A DNA stretch of 64,000 nt from Ornithinimicrobium pekingense DSM 21552 (GTDB taxonomy: Bacteria; Actinomycetota; Actinomycetes; Actinomycetales; Dermatophilaceae), in NCBI RefSeq assembly GCF_000421185.1, contig NZ_ATWJ01000008.1, forward strand, positions 124,001 through 188,000, read 5' to 3'. The notes beneath the pieces were generated by a model. It ran no database searches, was not told the DNA's origin, and saw only the letters and a list, made by a program, of their open reading frames with translations. A program made the position numbers and the translations under genes. Positions 8,667 through 16,941 of the stretch are shown here, in pieces; the first letter of the stretch is position 1; every line of letters begins with the position of its first letter.

Positions 8667-9284
8667 TCACCAGGCCAGGTCTCTCGTCAGTGCGAGCACG
8701 ACCGGGAGCACCGTGGTCAGGACGAAAGCGGGCAGGTAGGCCAGGCCCAGCGGAAGCACCAGCCGGACCCCGAGCCGTGCGGCGGCCACCTCGACGTCGG
8801 CCACCGCGTCCCTGCGCAGGTCCTCGGCCGACCGGACCAGCGCCTGCCCGGGAGCCACGCCCGACGCCTCAGCGAGCGCAAGGCTGCGCCGGGCCGGCGC
8901 CCAGTGCTCCCCCGCGCCGTCCCAGACCTCCCCCTCCGCCGCTCCGTCGCGGAGCCGGGCACCGACCTCGACGAGCTCACGTCCGCACGGGCCGGGCAGC
9001 ACGAGGCCGACGCTGGTGACCGCGCGAGCGAGCGAACCGCCACCGAGCAGCGCCAGGGCGACCAGCTCGAGAGCCTCGGGGACCAGACCGCGGACGGAGC
9101 CTGCGGCGGGCCGTGAAGGTCGGTTGGGGGACAGGGGGGCCAGGGTCGACCGTCCGCCCCCCCGACCCCACGGCGTCACCACGGGAGTCCACGCAGGACC
9201 ACGACGGTGCGGCCACACCAGCACCGCGGCGCCGGCGAGCGCGGCCACCAGGACCGGAGCGGCAGGAAGGGCCCCTGCGTTCAT
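8667..9284 (-). CDS. tadC: TadC-like type II secretion F-domain membrane protein
   Basis: 205 residues with an N-terminal hydrophobic segment, a central GspF-like region (LELVALALLGGGSLARAVTSVG ... LALAEASGVAPGQALVRSAEDLRRD) and a C-terminal pair of membrane helices. It is the inner-membrane platform partner of TadB. ATG overlaps the tadB TGA (ATGA). The assignment rests on position and the GspF fold pattern. Confidence 0.85.
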   Translation of the reverse strand: MNAGALPAAPVLVAALAGAAVLVWPHRRGPAWTPVVTPWGRGGGRSTLAPLSPNRPSRPAAGSVRGLVPEALELVALALLGGGSLARAVTSVGLVLPGPCGRELVEVGARLRDGAAEGEVWDGAGEHWAPARRSLALAEASGVAPGQALVRSAEDLRRDAVADVEVAAARLGVRLVLPLGLAYLPAFVLTTVLPVVLALTRDLAW

Positions 9285-10123
9285 CCGAGACCCCGAAGCA
9301 CAGAGGAGACCATCCGGCGGACCACGAGATGACCCGTGAGGAGCAGGACGACCCCGAGACCAGCTGACCCCATCGCCAGGGGGTCGGAGTAGAGCGTCGT
9401 CGGCCCCACGCCGACGAGCGCGGCCAGGCCGACACCGGCGAGCGGGAGCAGCCCGAGGACGGTGGCCGTGGCACGTGCACCCGCGGTGGCGGTCTCGACG
9501 GCGCGCTCCAGCCGTCGTCGCTCGCGGGCCGCGTGCGCGCTCGAGCGCACCGCGGCCGCGACCGGAGCGCCCGTCGTGGAGGCGACGGTCCAGGCCCGCG
9601 CGACCGAGGCGGCCGTGGGGCTGCAGGTCCGGCGCGCCAGCCGCTGCCAGGCGGCCCCCAGGGGATGGCCCTCGCGAGCCTCTCGTGCCAGCTCCGCCCA
9701 GTGGCCGGCCGCCGGACCCGCTCCCACCGGGGCGAGGGCGACCTGGACGGCGTGCTCCGTGGGCAGCCCCGCCTCGAGAGCGGCCGCGAGCCCGTCGAGC
9801 AGCTGCACCTCCTCGGACATCGCGTGGGCCCTCCCGGCCGCTCGCGCACCCGGCCTCCTCAGCCGCCGCAGGAACACGTCCAGGGCCGTGCCGGGCAGCC
9901 CAGGACGTGCGCCGCGGGCGAGGAAGGCAGCCCGGCCGGGCCGGTGGCGACGGGGGAACCGGTCACCGTCACCGGTGTGCGTCCCCGTGCCGGCCACCGG
10001 TGCGGCGATACCGCAGGTGGGGGCCTCGTCCTGGTCGGGCGACGCGTGCGAGGACCGGCCCGGCCACGTCAGGACGGCACCGGCGGCGAGGAATGCCGAG
10101 AGCACGGCGACGACGAGCGTCAT
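9281..10123 (-). CDS. tadB: TadB-like type II secretion F-domain membrane protein
   Basis: 280 residues. An N-terminal membrane anchor is followed by a linker with many Arg/Pro, then the GspF domain (LLDGLAAALEAGLPTEHAVQVALAPVG ... REGHPLGAAWQRLA) and two C-terminal helices. It should form the membrane platform on which TadA acts. ATG overlaps the tadA stop codon (ATGA), so the start is well fixed; a longer N-terminus without ribosome binding site was not used. Confidence 0.87.
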   Translation of the reverse strand: MTLVVAVLSAFLAAGAVLTWPGRSSHASPDQDEAPTCGIAAPVAGTGTHTGDGDRFPRRHRPGRAAFLARGARPGLPGTALDVFLRRLRRPGARAAGRAHAMSEEVQLLDGLAAALEAGLPTEHAVQVALAPVGAGPAAGHWAELAREAREGHPLGAAWQRLARRTCSPTAASVARAWTVASTTGAPVAAAVRSSAHAARERRRLERAVETATAGARATATVLGLLPLAGVGLAALVGVGPTTLYSDPLAMGSAGLGVVLLLTGHLVVRRMVSSVLRGLG

Positions 10124-11172
10124 GGGCGACCCTGTACGTCCGGCACCTGGTCCGCGGACAGTCCGAGCCGTCGCGAGAGCTGTCCCCAGGCAGGTCCGCG
10201 GGACCACCGCTCCGGTCCGCCCAGGAGCGCCGGCACCGCCCGGACCACGCCGGACACCTGCTCCAGGACGGCCACCTCACCCAGCACCCGGCGACCGTCG
10301 CTCCTCCTGACCACGTGCAGGACCACCTCGATCGCGCTGGCGAGCTGGGCGTGCACGGCAGCCGGCGACATGCCGGCGAGAGCTCCCAGGGCCTCGACCC
10401 TGCTGACCACGTCGGCGGCCGCATTGGCGTGCAGGGTCCCGCAGCCGCCCTCGTGACCGGTGTTGAGGGCCGCCAGCAGCTCGCGCACCTCCGCGCCGCG
10501 CACCTCACCGACGACCACCCGGTCGGGGCGCATGCGCAGGCTCTGCCGCACCAGGGTGGTGAGCGTGACCTCGCCGCGGCCCTCGACGTTGTTGCCCCGA
10601 CCCTGGAGGTGGACGACGTGCGGGTGGTCGACGTGGAGCTCGCGGACGTCCTCGACCACGGCGACCCGTTCGTGGCCGGGCACCCGAGCCAGCATCGCCG
10701 CGAGCACGGTGGTCTTGCCCGACCCCGTCCCGCCCGAGACGACGAAGGAGACCCGAGCAGCGACGACCGCCTCCAGCACCTGCCTGGCCGGCCCGTCCAG
10801 GGCACCCCAGGCCGACAGGTCGTCCAGCGAGGGACCGGCCCGACGCGGCACCCGCAGGCTGACGTGGGCGCCGCCGCTGACCAGCGGCGGCAGGACGGCG
10901 TGCAGGCGGATGCCGCCGGGGAGCAGGCCGTCGACCCACGGGCTCGCGTCGTCGAGGCGTTGCCCCGCCAGGCCGGCCAGACGGACCGCGAGACGGCGCA
11001 CGGTGCGCTCGTCGCTCAGCGCGCTCTCGACGGCCTCCACACCGTTGCCGCGGTCGACCCAGACCCCTGCGCCTCCGTTGACGAGGATGTCGGTGACCCG
11101 GTCGTCCTCGAGATGGACCGTGAGCGGCCCGAGGGCGCCGGCCACGGCGGCACGGTCCTGCGCCACGGTCAC
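10120..11172 (-). CDS. tadA: TadA-type secretion ATPase
   Basis: 350 residues of the VirB11/GspE family. N-terminal domain includes VTDILVNGGAGVWVDRG. The ATPase core has Walker A GGTGSGKTT, an Asp box VVEDVRELHVDHPHVVHLQ, Walker B-like RPDRVVVGEVRG and the His box GCGTLHANAAADVVSRVE. It is the cytoplasmic motor powering Flp pilus assembly. GTG overlaps the TGA of the preceding ssd-like gene (GTGA). It is somewhat shorter than the roughly 400 or more residues of proteobacterial TadA but normal for actinobacterial Rv3659c-type proteins. Confidence 0.95.
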   Translation of the reverse strand: MTVAQDRAAVAGALGPLTVHLEDDRVTDILVNGGAGVWVDRGNGVEAVESALSDERTVRRLAVRLAGLAGQRLDDASPWVDGLLPGGIRLHAVLPPLVSGGAHVSLRVPRRAGPSLDDLSAWGALDGPARQVLEAVVAARVSFVVSGGTGSGKTTVLAAMLARVPGHERVAVVEDVRELHVDHPHVVHLQGRGNNVEGRGEVTLTTLVRQSLRMRPDRVVVGEVRGAEVRELLAALNTGHEGGCGTLHANAAADVVSRVEALGALAGMSPAAVHAQLASAIEVVLHVVRRSDGRRVLGEVAVLEQVSGVVRAVPALLGGPERWSRGPAWGQLSRRLGLSADQVPDVQGRP

Positions 11173-11885
11173 GCTGCCTCCCCTGCCCGGTCCGTCCCAC
11201 GCAGAGCGACGGAGAGGACCGCCGCCGCCACGTCCCGGACCGGGCCGGGCACGAGGCCCGGCCACTCCTGCTCGAGGACGGAGCGGGCCACGGACCGGTC
11301 GTGCCCCAGCAGGTGCACGAGAGGAAGGCCCAGCAGCGCGGCCACGTCGTCGGGGTCCAGCCCGGCCTCCTCCGCAGGGCGCAGCACGAGCCGCGACGCG
11401 CAAGGCGCCAGCGCCTGCGCGACCAGCGCAGCAGCGATCTGCGGCGGCGCGGTCCCGGCGACCAGGACGACCGTGTCGCACAGGCCGAACCAGGCCGCGG
11501 CGTGGGGGTGGTCGGCCCGGGGGAGGTCGAGGACGGCCAGCGCGTGGTCCGCCGCCAGCCGCGACACGGCCCCGACCGCGGCGGGCCCCAGGGCAGGAGG
11601 GGGTCGTGTGGGCCCGCGCTGGCTGAGGACGGTGACCCCACCCCATACCGGGAGGTGGTGCGACGTCAGCGAGGCGATGTCCTCCTCGTGCACCGGCCAG
11701 CGACGACCGGGCTCGTGGGCGCACCCGGTCAGCTGGTCGAGCCCCGCGCCGTTGGGCACCAGGTCGACCAGGAGGGCCGGGTGCCCCAGCATCTGGCCGA
11801 GCCCGGCGACAGCGGCGGCGAGGGTGCTGGTGCCCAGTCCTCCGGAGGCGCCGGTCAGGCCGACGACGCTGGTGCGCTGATCCAT
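11169..11885 (-). CDS. CpaE/Ssd-like MinD-family ATPase
   Basis: 238 residues. A deviant Walker A GASGGLGTSTLAAAVA lies near residues 12-27, ALLVDLVPNGAGLDQL follows as the switch region, and a core Asp segment is LAVLDLPRAD. This is the Rv3660c/CpaE-like protein that starts actinobacterial Tad operons and is proposed to localise the machinery or influence septum placement. Compared with CpaE it lacks an N-terminal receiver domain. ATG was chosen as the first codon of the conserved region. It is the first gene of a coupled run. Confidence 0.85.
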   Translation of the reverse strand: MDQRTSVVGLTGASGGLGTSTLAAAVAGLGQMLGHPALLVDLVPNGAGLDQLTGCAHEPGRRWPVHEEDIASLTSHHLPVWGGVTVLSQRGPTRPPPALGPAAVGAVSRLAADHALAVLDLPRADHPHAAAWFGLCDTVVLVAGTAPPQIAAALVAQALAPCASRLVLRPAEEAGLDPDDVAALLGLPLVHLLGHDRSVARSVLEQEWPGLVPGPVRDVAAAVLSVALRGTDRAGEAA

Positions 11886-12202
11886 GCCTCCACCCTGGTC
11901 GGCGGCGCTGGAGGGGCCAAGGGAGCTGCCGCGCGCTGTGGACGGCTGACCTGCGGCCCCGGACCATGTGGACAGACCGACGATGGCGCAGGGAGCAGGT
12001 GAATAGGGGACGGCCCCGGCGGGGGGGATGCCGGGGCCGTCGGTGTCCGAGATCAGGGGGGGATGATCCCGAACACCCGCGCTACAACTCTGACGAGGAG
12101 CGCTGTCTCAGCAGTATGTCACGCCCAGAAGACACGGTGCAAGCCGTGGCACGGCGACGTGCTCCCCCGACGGAGGCGGCCAGAAAGCCGCAGGTCAGCG
12201 GA
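11886..12202. other. Intergenic region between the Tad operon and the Fic-like gene
   Basis: 317 bp with no credible gene. The part nearest the Tad operon should hold its promoter, but no clear -35/-10 pair stands out. A perfect 12-bp hairpin lies in the middle. The part adjoining the Fic-like stop has short AT-containing stretches and no recognised motif. Confidence 0.5.
12009..12041 (-). terminator. Hairpin downstream of the Fic-like gene
   Basis: GACGGCCCCGGC and GCCGGGGCCGTC form a perfect 12-bp stem with a 9-nt G-rich loop. It lies about 160 bp beyond the Fic-like stop and upstream of the Tad operon, so it probably insulates the two minus-strand units. Confidence 0.6.
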
Positions 12203-13105
12203 CTATCGGGGCAACCGTCCGGCGAGCACGGCGTCCGCGATCCGCGTGCCCTCGGACGCCGCCCGCTCGACCGCCTCGGCGCAGTGCAGGAGCCACAGGC
12301 GCACCCCGTCGGCCGAGCCGGTGGCGTAGGCCGACACGGCCCCGCGGTAGTCGGCGCCGGCCCGGTCGGCGTGCCCCACCTCGGGCACCGCCACCCCCGT
12401 CGGGTCGAGGCCACCGGCGCGCAGCACCACTCTCTCCACGGCCCGCGCCACGACCCCGTTACCGAGGACGAACGGCCGCACGGTGACGATCTCGGCATGC
12501 ACGACCGCCGCCACGAGCAGCGCCGGCACCCGGCCGGCAGGCACGGCGGACAGCAGCTCGTGGACCAGCGCGAGCCGCTCGTGCGCCTCCCCGGGCTCGG
12601 GGGCCGGGCCCAGCTCGGCCCACTCGGCGCACGTCTCCCCCGCCACGCGCGGGCGTCCCACCTGGGTCATCGGCAGCAGGTCCCCGGCCGCGGCGGCGTG
12701 CAGCCCGGCGAGCACCTGCCCCGGAGAGCGGAGCCGGTCAGGTCCCAGGTGCTCGGTCGCGGCCGTGGCGCGCACGACGCCGGCGAGCACGTGCCACACC
12801 GGGTCGTTCTCACGCTCGTCCCACCCGACCGCCCCGCGGACGAGGTCGCGCACCAGGTCCACGCTCCCCCGTGACCCGGCCGGCTCGGCCCCTTCCAGCA
12901 ACGCGCTGGCCGCGGCCCCGCGGACACGGGACTCGGCGGCAGCCTCGGGTATGCGGCGGCGCAGGGCCTGGTGCCAGCGCAGCTGGGTGCAGGCCTCACG
13001 GGCGGCCGTGACCCCGTCGTCGACCCCGGGCAGCCGGGCGAGGTCGTGCAGGGCGTCGACGGCGGGGGAGCTCACCGGCACACTGTCCCAGATCGGACGC
13101 GACAC
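12203..13105 (-). CDS. Fic-fold protein with degenerate active-site motif
   Basis: 300 residues. The C-terminal half has the Fic layout, but the loop normally reading HPFx(D/E)GNGR is VRPFVLGNGVVARAVER: the catalytic His is Arg and the terminal Arg is replaced. A downstream GLDPTGVAVPEVGH segment matches actinobacterial Fic-like proteins of the Rv3641c kind, which sit in the same helicase/Tad region. AMP transfer is therefore doubtful; a regulatory or binding role is possible. The GTG giving SRPIWDSVPVSS was preferred because sequence upstream looks non-coding and AT-rich; it lacks a ribosome binding site and may be leaderless. Confidence 0.8.
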   Translation of the reverse strand: MSRPIWDSVPVSSPAVDALHDLARLPGVDDGVTAAREACTQLRWHQALRRRIPEAAAESRVRGAAASALLEGAEPAGSRGSVDLVRDLVRGAVGWDERENDPVWHVLAGVVRATAATEHLGPDRLRSPGQVLAGLHAAAAGDLLPMTQVGRPRVAGETCAEWAELGPAPEPGEAHERLALVHELLSAVPAGRVPALLVAAVVHAEIVTVRPFVLGNGVVARAVERVVLRAGGLDPTGVAVPEVGHADRAGADYRGAVSAYATGSADGVRLWLLHCAEAVERAASEGTRIADAVLAGRLPR

Positions 13106-13247
13106 CCGTACCCGAGGGTCTTTAACAAACCTTGACCAAAACTGGCTAGAACGGGTCCGACCCCGATGGCAGAATGTGCCGTATCGACGAGGTGGCCCCC
13201 CTCCGGGAGCGGCCCCACCGGCTGTCACGGGACCGGAGAGTCGACAT
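13106..13247. promoter_or_regulatory. AT-rich promoter-like region upstream of the Fic-like gene
   Basis: The stretch around 13119-13150 (TTTAACAAACCTTGACC then AAAACTGGCTAGAAC) is strikingly AT-rich compared with everything around it. TTGACC and TAGAAC are present on the plus strand but their spacing does not make a standard promoter. It may serve the Fic-like gene on the minus strand, or a short transcript leading into the hairpin that follows. Confidence 0.35.
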
Positions 13248-13289
13248 GGTGTCCGCCCGGCACTAAACAGGGGGTGCTGGGCGGACACC
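13248..13289 (+). other. Long 16-bp hairpin in non-coding DNA
   Basis: GGTGTCCGCCCGGCAC pairs with GTGCTGGGCGGACACC over 16 bp, with one G-U pair, around a 10-nt loop containing TAAACA. It lies about 100 bp upstream of the holin-like gene and about 100 bp downstream of the AT-rich segment. No U-tract follows. It may terminate a short leader transcript or form part of a structured RNA. Confidence 0.6.
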
Positions 13290-13395
13290 GTTACGGGCAG
13301 TCGCCCGGCGGACCGGCCGCGGTGAGACCGACGCCGGCACCCCCTCGCATCGCTCGGACCTGCACGCACCGGACCCTCGCGCTAGCATCCGAGCC

Positions 13396-13899
13396 ATGGC
13401 AACCCCCGTTGACCCCGGCAAGCAGCCCCTTCAGGGCACGACCGGCGAGCGCTCCATCGGACAGCTCGTCAGCGACGTGTCGACGGACCTCTCGCAGATC
13501 GTGCGCGGCGAGGTCGAGCTCGCGAAGGCGGAGATCAAGACCGACCTGCAGCACGCGGGCAAGGGCGCTGGCATGTTCGCCGGCGCCGGCGTCCTGGCGG
13601 CCTACGGCTTCGGCCTGCTCCTGCTGGGCCTGGCCGGCGTCATCGCGATCTGGCTGGACTGGTGGGCAGGCCTGCTCATCGTGGCCGCCGTGCTGTTCCT
13701 CGTCGCCGGCATCCTGGCGATGATCGGCAAGAAGCAGGTCACCCAGGTCAAGGGCAAGCCGCAGCGCACCATCGACAACGCCCAGCAGACGGTGGAGACG
13801 CTCAAGCAGGCCCCCGCCCAGCTGAAGTCGCCGACGCCTCCCCCGTCCGCGGTCACGCGCCGCGAGCTCGAGGCGGACGCCGCATCGACGCGTCGCTGA
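13396..13899 (+). CDS. Holin-superfamily-III-like membrane protein (DUF1469)
   Basis: 167 residues. An N-terminal cytoplasmic helix (RSIGQLVSDVSTDLSQIVRGEVELAKAEIKTDLQHAGKGAG) is followed by two membrane segments (about residues 58-80 and 90-112) and a Lys/Thr/Pro-rich tail. The ELxxxVRxEVELAKAEl pattern is the hallmark of the actinobacterial 'phage holin family' proteins, which are chromosomal and not evidence of a prophage; their function is unknown. ATG start is the first of the conserved region. Confidence 0.88.
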   Translation: MATPVDPGKQPLQGTTGERSIGQLVSDVSTDLSQIVRGEVELAKAEIKTDLQHAGKGAGMFAGAGVLAAYGFGLLLLGLAGVIAIWLDWWAGLLIVAAVLFLVAGILAMIGKKQVTQVKGKPQRTIDNAQQTVETLKQAPAQLKSPTPPPSAVTRRELEADAASTRR

Positions 13900-13949
13900 C
13901 CGAGACCGGCTGCTGAGGACCCCGGCCGCCCGGACGGCCCCGCTGCGGG

Positions 13950-14615
13950 TCAGGCCGGCAGGTCTCGCACCCGCGAGCGGTCCCAGTCGGGAGCGACCCC
14001 GGCCAGGTCGAGGATGCGGTCGAGCAGCCCGGCCGTGAAGCCCCACACCAGGAGCCCGTCGACGTCCCAGGCCGGGCCGACGAACCCGCTGGGGTGGCGC
14101 ACCAGAAAGCGGTGCCGCGGGTCGACGAGCCACGACACCGACGGCTGCACGACCCGGGCGACCTCGCGCGGGTCCCTGGCCCACAGCGACGCGGGGTCAG
14201 GTTCGCGCCACCACCCGAGCACCGGAGTGACGTCGTAGCCGCTCACCGGGATGTGCAGGGTGGGCAGGTCGCCGAGCACGTCCACCGTGCCGGGGTCCAG
14301 GTCCACCTCCTCCTGCGCCTCCCGCAGGGCCGTCGCGGCCGGGTGGGGGTCGTGCTCCTCGGTGCCCCCGCCGGGGAAGGCGGGCTGCCCGGCGTGGGAG
14401 CGCATGCTGTGCGCGCGCTCGGTGATGACCACGGTCGCCCCACCCTCCCCGCCGTGCTCGTGCTCTTCGCCCCCGGGGGCGAAGAGCACGAGCACGGCCG
14501 AGTGACGGCGTCCGCCCTCGGGCGGGGGCAGGAACCGGCTGAAGCGTTCCCCGCCGATGGCCGGGATCCTCTCGGCGAAGGAGGTCAGCCACCCGGGGGG
14601 CGGGTACGCGGTCAT
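13950..14615 (-). CDS. CoA pyrophosphatase, NUDIX family
   Basis: 221 residues. The NUDIX box reads [31 protein letters not shown], with the REAQEEV core supplying metal ligands, and the preceding [20 protein letters not shown] is the UPF0035 segment typical of CoA-diphosphatases. Expected reaction: CoA to 4'-phosphopantetheine and 3',5'-ADP. ATG overlaps the nth stop codon (ATGA), fixing the start and implying co-expression with nth. Repair and nucleotide-sanitising genes are often paired in this way. Confidence 0.9.
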   Translation of the reverse strand: MTAYPPPGWLTSFAERIPAIGGERFSRFLPPPEGGRRHSAVLVLFAPGGEEHEHGGEGGATVVITERAHSMRSHAGQPAFPGGGTEEHDPHPAATALREAQEEVDLDPGTVDVLGDLPTLHIPVSGYDVTPVLGWWREPDPASLWARDPREVARVVQPSVSWLVDPRHRFLVRHPSGFVGPAWDVDGLLVWGFTAGLLDRILDLAGVAPDWDRSRVRDLPA

Positions 14616-15349
14616 GCCCGGGGGCCGCTGCGCAGCAGCTTCTGCGCCTTGTCGGGGTCGGTCTCCCCGGTGCCGTAGGCGGGGCACAGAGAGGCGACCG
14701 GGCAGGCACCGCAGGCGGGGTTGCGGGCGTGACAGGTCCGCCGCCCGTGGAAGATGAGCACGTTGGACAGCTGGGTCCAGTCCTTGCGCGGGAACAGCGC
14801 CCCGACCTCGTGCTCGACCTTGACCGGGTCGTCCTGGCTGGTCCAGCCGAAGCGGCGCGCGAGGCGCCCGAAGTGCGTGTCGACGGTGATCCCCGGGACC
14901 CCGAAGGCGTTGCCGAGCACGACGTTGGCGGTCTTGCGGCCGACCCCGGGCAGGGTCACCAGGTCACGCAGCCGGCCGGGCACCTGACCGTCGAACCGCT
15001 CCACGAGCGCCGAGGCCAGCCTGAGCAGGCTGTCGGTCTTGGCACGGAAGAACCCGGTGGGCTGGACGATGGTCTCGACCTCGGCGCGGTCCGCCGCGGC
15101 CAGCGCCCTGGCGTCGGGGTAGCGTGCGAACAGGGTCGGCGTCACACCGTTGACGCGCACGTCGGTCGTCTGCGCGGACAGGACCGTGGCGACGAGCAGC
15201 TGGTAGGCGTCGGCGAAGTCCAGCTCCGCGCGCGCGTCGGGGTAGCGCTGCGCCAGCAGCCGGTAGATCCGGCGGGCCCGGCGGGTCAGGGCCAGGGGGG
15301 TCTCACCCGTGGGCGTCGGGGCCCCGGTCTTGACGTCGTCGCTGCTCAC
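14612..15349 (-). CDS. nth: Endonuclease III
   Basis: 245 residues. HhH motif [18 protein letters not shown] includes the catalytic Lys, and the catalytic Asp lies in [17 protein letters not shown]. The [4Fe-4S] ligands are C-x6-C-x2-C-x5-C in [17 protein letters not shown]. The enzyme removes oxidised pyrimidines and nicks abasic sites. A 20-residue N-terminal extension precedes the conserved region, with an ATG start. Divergent from the Crp-family regulator by 64 bp. Confidence 0.96.
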   Translation of the reverse strand: MSSDDVKTGAPTPTGETPLALTRRARRIYRLLAQRYPDARAELDFADAYQLLVATVLSAQTTDVRVNGVTPTLFARYPDARALAAADRAEVETIVQPTGFFRAKTDSLLRLASALVERFDGQVPGRLRDLVTLPGVGRKTANVVLGNAFGVPGITVDTHFGRLARRFGWTSQDDPVKVEHEVGALFPRKDWTQLSNVLIFHGRRTCHARNPACGACPVASLCPAYGTGETDPDKAQKLLRSGPRA

Positions 15350-15422
15350 GGACCCAGCCTAGACGTGACGCGCGACACACCCTGACGCGCCCGGTTGTGA
15401 CGGTAGTGGCACTATGGGGCGC

Positions 15423-16100
15423 GTGGACCGTCATGTCGTGATGAAGGCGCCGCTGTTCTCCGCGCTCGACGAGGAGGCCGCCCGGCGGCTCTTCGACTCG
15501 ATGACGCCACGACGGTTGTCACGGGGTGAGACCGTGTTCCGGGAGGGGGACAAGGGCGACTCCCTCCACGTCATCGTCACCGGCAAGGTCAAGCTGGCGC
15601 GGGGGTCCGCCGACGGCCGGGAGAGCCTGCTCTCGGTGCTCGGACCGGGTGAGATGTTCGGCGAGCTCAGCCTCTTCGACCCGGGCCCGCGCCTGTCGAC
15701 CGCCTACGTCGTCTCCAACACCGAGCTCGTCTCGCTCGGCAACGACGCGCTCCGGATCTTCCTGTCGGACCATCCCGAGGTCGCGATGCAGATGCTGGCC
15801 GGCCTGGCCCACCGGCTCCGCCGGACCAACGAGGGCATCTCCGACCTGGTCTTCACCGACGTCCCGGGCCGCGTGGCCAAGGCCCTGCTCGACCTGTCCG
15901 ACCGCTTCGGCCGGCGCACCGACAACGGTCTGCTCGTCGCCCACGAGCTCACCCAGGAGGAGCTGGCCCAGCTGGTCGGCGCGAGCCGCGAGACGGTCAA
16001 CAAGGCGCTCGCCGACTTCGCGCACCGCGGCTGGGTGACGCTGGGCGCCAAGTCCGTCACGCTGCAGGACGTGGAGCGCCTGCGGCGACGCGCCCGCTGA
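15423..16100 (+). CDS. Crp/Fnr-family transcription regulator
   Basis: 225 residues. The cyclic-nucleotide domain contains GDSLHVIVTGKVKLARG and the phosphate-binding cassette GEMFGELSLFDPGPRLSTAYV (Glu then Arg, Ser, Thr), consistent with cAMP binding. The C-terminal winged helix has LTQEELAQLVGASRETVNKALADFAHRGWV. It is the GlxR/Mtb-Crp orthologue type, which normally lies next to nth as here. The start is uncertain: ATG three codons upstream or the chosen GTG, neither with a ribosome binding site. An imperfect TGTGA-N8-GCACT palindrome at about 15396 overlaps the start region and might be an autoregulatory site. Confidence 0.92.
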   Translation: MDRHVVMKAPLFSALDEEAARRLFDSMTPRRLSRGETVFREGDKGDSLHVIVTGKVKLARGSADGRESLLSVLGPGEMFGELSLFDPGPRLSTAYVVSNTELVSLGNDALRIFLSDHPEVAMQMLAGLAHRLRRTNEGISDLVFTDVPGRVAKALLDLSDRFGRRTDNGLLVAHELTQEELAQLVGASRETVNKALADFAHRGWVTLGAKSVTLQDVERLRRRAR

Positions 16101-16102
16101 GC

Positions 16103-16939
16103 TCAGCCGGACAGCCTGCCCAGGTAGTCCAGCTGGGCCAGGACGCTGAGGCGCGCGGCCGGCCACACCTCCCGGGGCACGTCGGCGTAGACCGCCCGCA
16201 CCACCCGGTCAGCCAGGTCCCCGTCCGCGGGCGACACCCCGGCGCCCTCGGCCTCGAGGGCTGCGACCGCCGCTCGCACCTGCTCCAGGCGCTCGTGCCG
16301 GTGACGCAGGTAGTGCTCGACGGTGCCGGCTGCGTCGGGCACCACGGGGCCGTGCCCGGGCGCGATGCTCGACGCCGCGCCTGACCCGGTCAGGTCGCGC
16401 AGCCGGGCCAGCGACTCCAGGTATGAGGTGAGGTCGCCGTCGGGGTAGGCCACCACCGTGGTGCCCCGCCCCAGCACCGTGTCGCCGGTGAGCAGGACCT
16501 GCTCGGCGGGGAGCAGGAAGGACACGGAGTCACCGGTGTGCCCCGGGGTGGGCACGACGAAGACCTCCAGACCACCGACGCGCAGCCTCTCCCCCGCCGC
16601 CAGGTCGTCGTGCCCGCGCCCCACGGCCCGCACGGGAGCCCCGGTCAGCTCGGCCCAGCGCCCGGCCGACTCGGCGTGGTCCCAGTGCCCGTGCGTGAGC
16701 AGCGTCAGCGCGACCCGGCCGCCCCGCCCGGCCACGTGGTCGAGCACGGCGCGCAGATGCCCCTCGTCGAGGGGGCCGGGGTCGACCACGACGACGTCGC
16801 TGCTGCCGGGCTCGGCCAGCACCCACGTGTTCGTGCCCTCCAGCGTCATGGGCGAGGGGTTGGGGCAGAGCACGCAGAAGGCACGCTCGCCCCAGCCGCC
16901 ACCCGCCCAGGAGGCGTCCGCGGGACCGGCCGGCCGCAT
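16103..16939 (-). CDS. MBL-fold metallo-hydrolase, LACTB2-like
   Basis: 278 residues. LLTHGHWDHAE is the HxHxDH zinc motif, PTPGHTGDSVSFLL and LLTGDTVLG supply further ligands, and PGHGPVV the last His. The C-terminal DYLGRLSG-type wing is typical of LACTB2/RNase-like members that are encoded beside NUDIX and RidA genes in actinobacteria. Substrate unknown; an endoribonuclease or thioesterase activity is possible. ATG is preceded by GGAGGAGGG. The upstream NUDIX stop is only a few bases away. Confidence 0.88.
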   Translation of the reverse strand: MRPAGPADASWAGGGWGERAFCVLCPNPSPMTLEGTNTWVLAEPGSSDVVVVDPGPLDEGHLRAVLDHVAGRGGRVALTLLTHGHWDHAESAGRWAELTGAPVRAVGRGHDDLAAGERLRVGGLEVFVVPTPGHTGDSVSFLLPAEQVLLTGDTVLGRGTTVVAYPDGDLTSYLESLARLRDLTGSGAASSIAPGHGPVVPDAAGTVEHYLRHRHERLEQVRAAVAALEAEGAGVSPADGDLADRVVRAVYADVPREVWPAARLSVLAQLDYLGRLSG

Positions 16940-16941
16940 AC

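Noticed and set aside
13396-13899. Prophage holin
   Set aside because: The protein resembles chromosomal DUF1469 proteins; no phage lysin, capsid or integrase gene is near.
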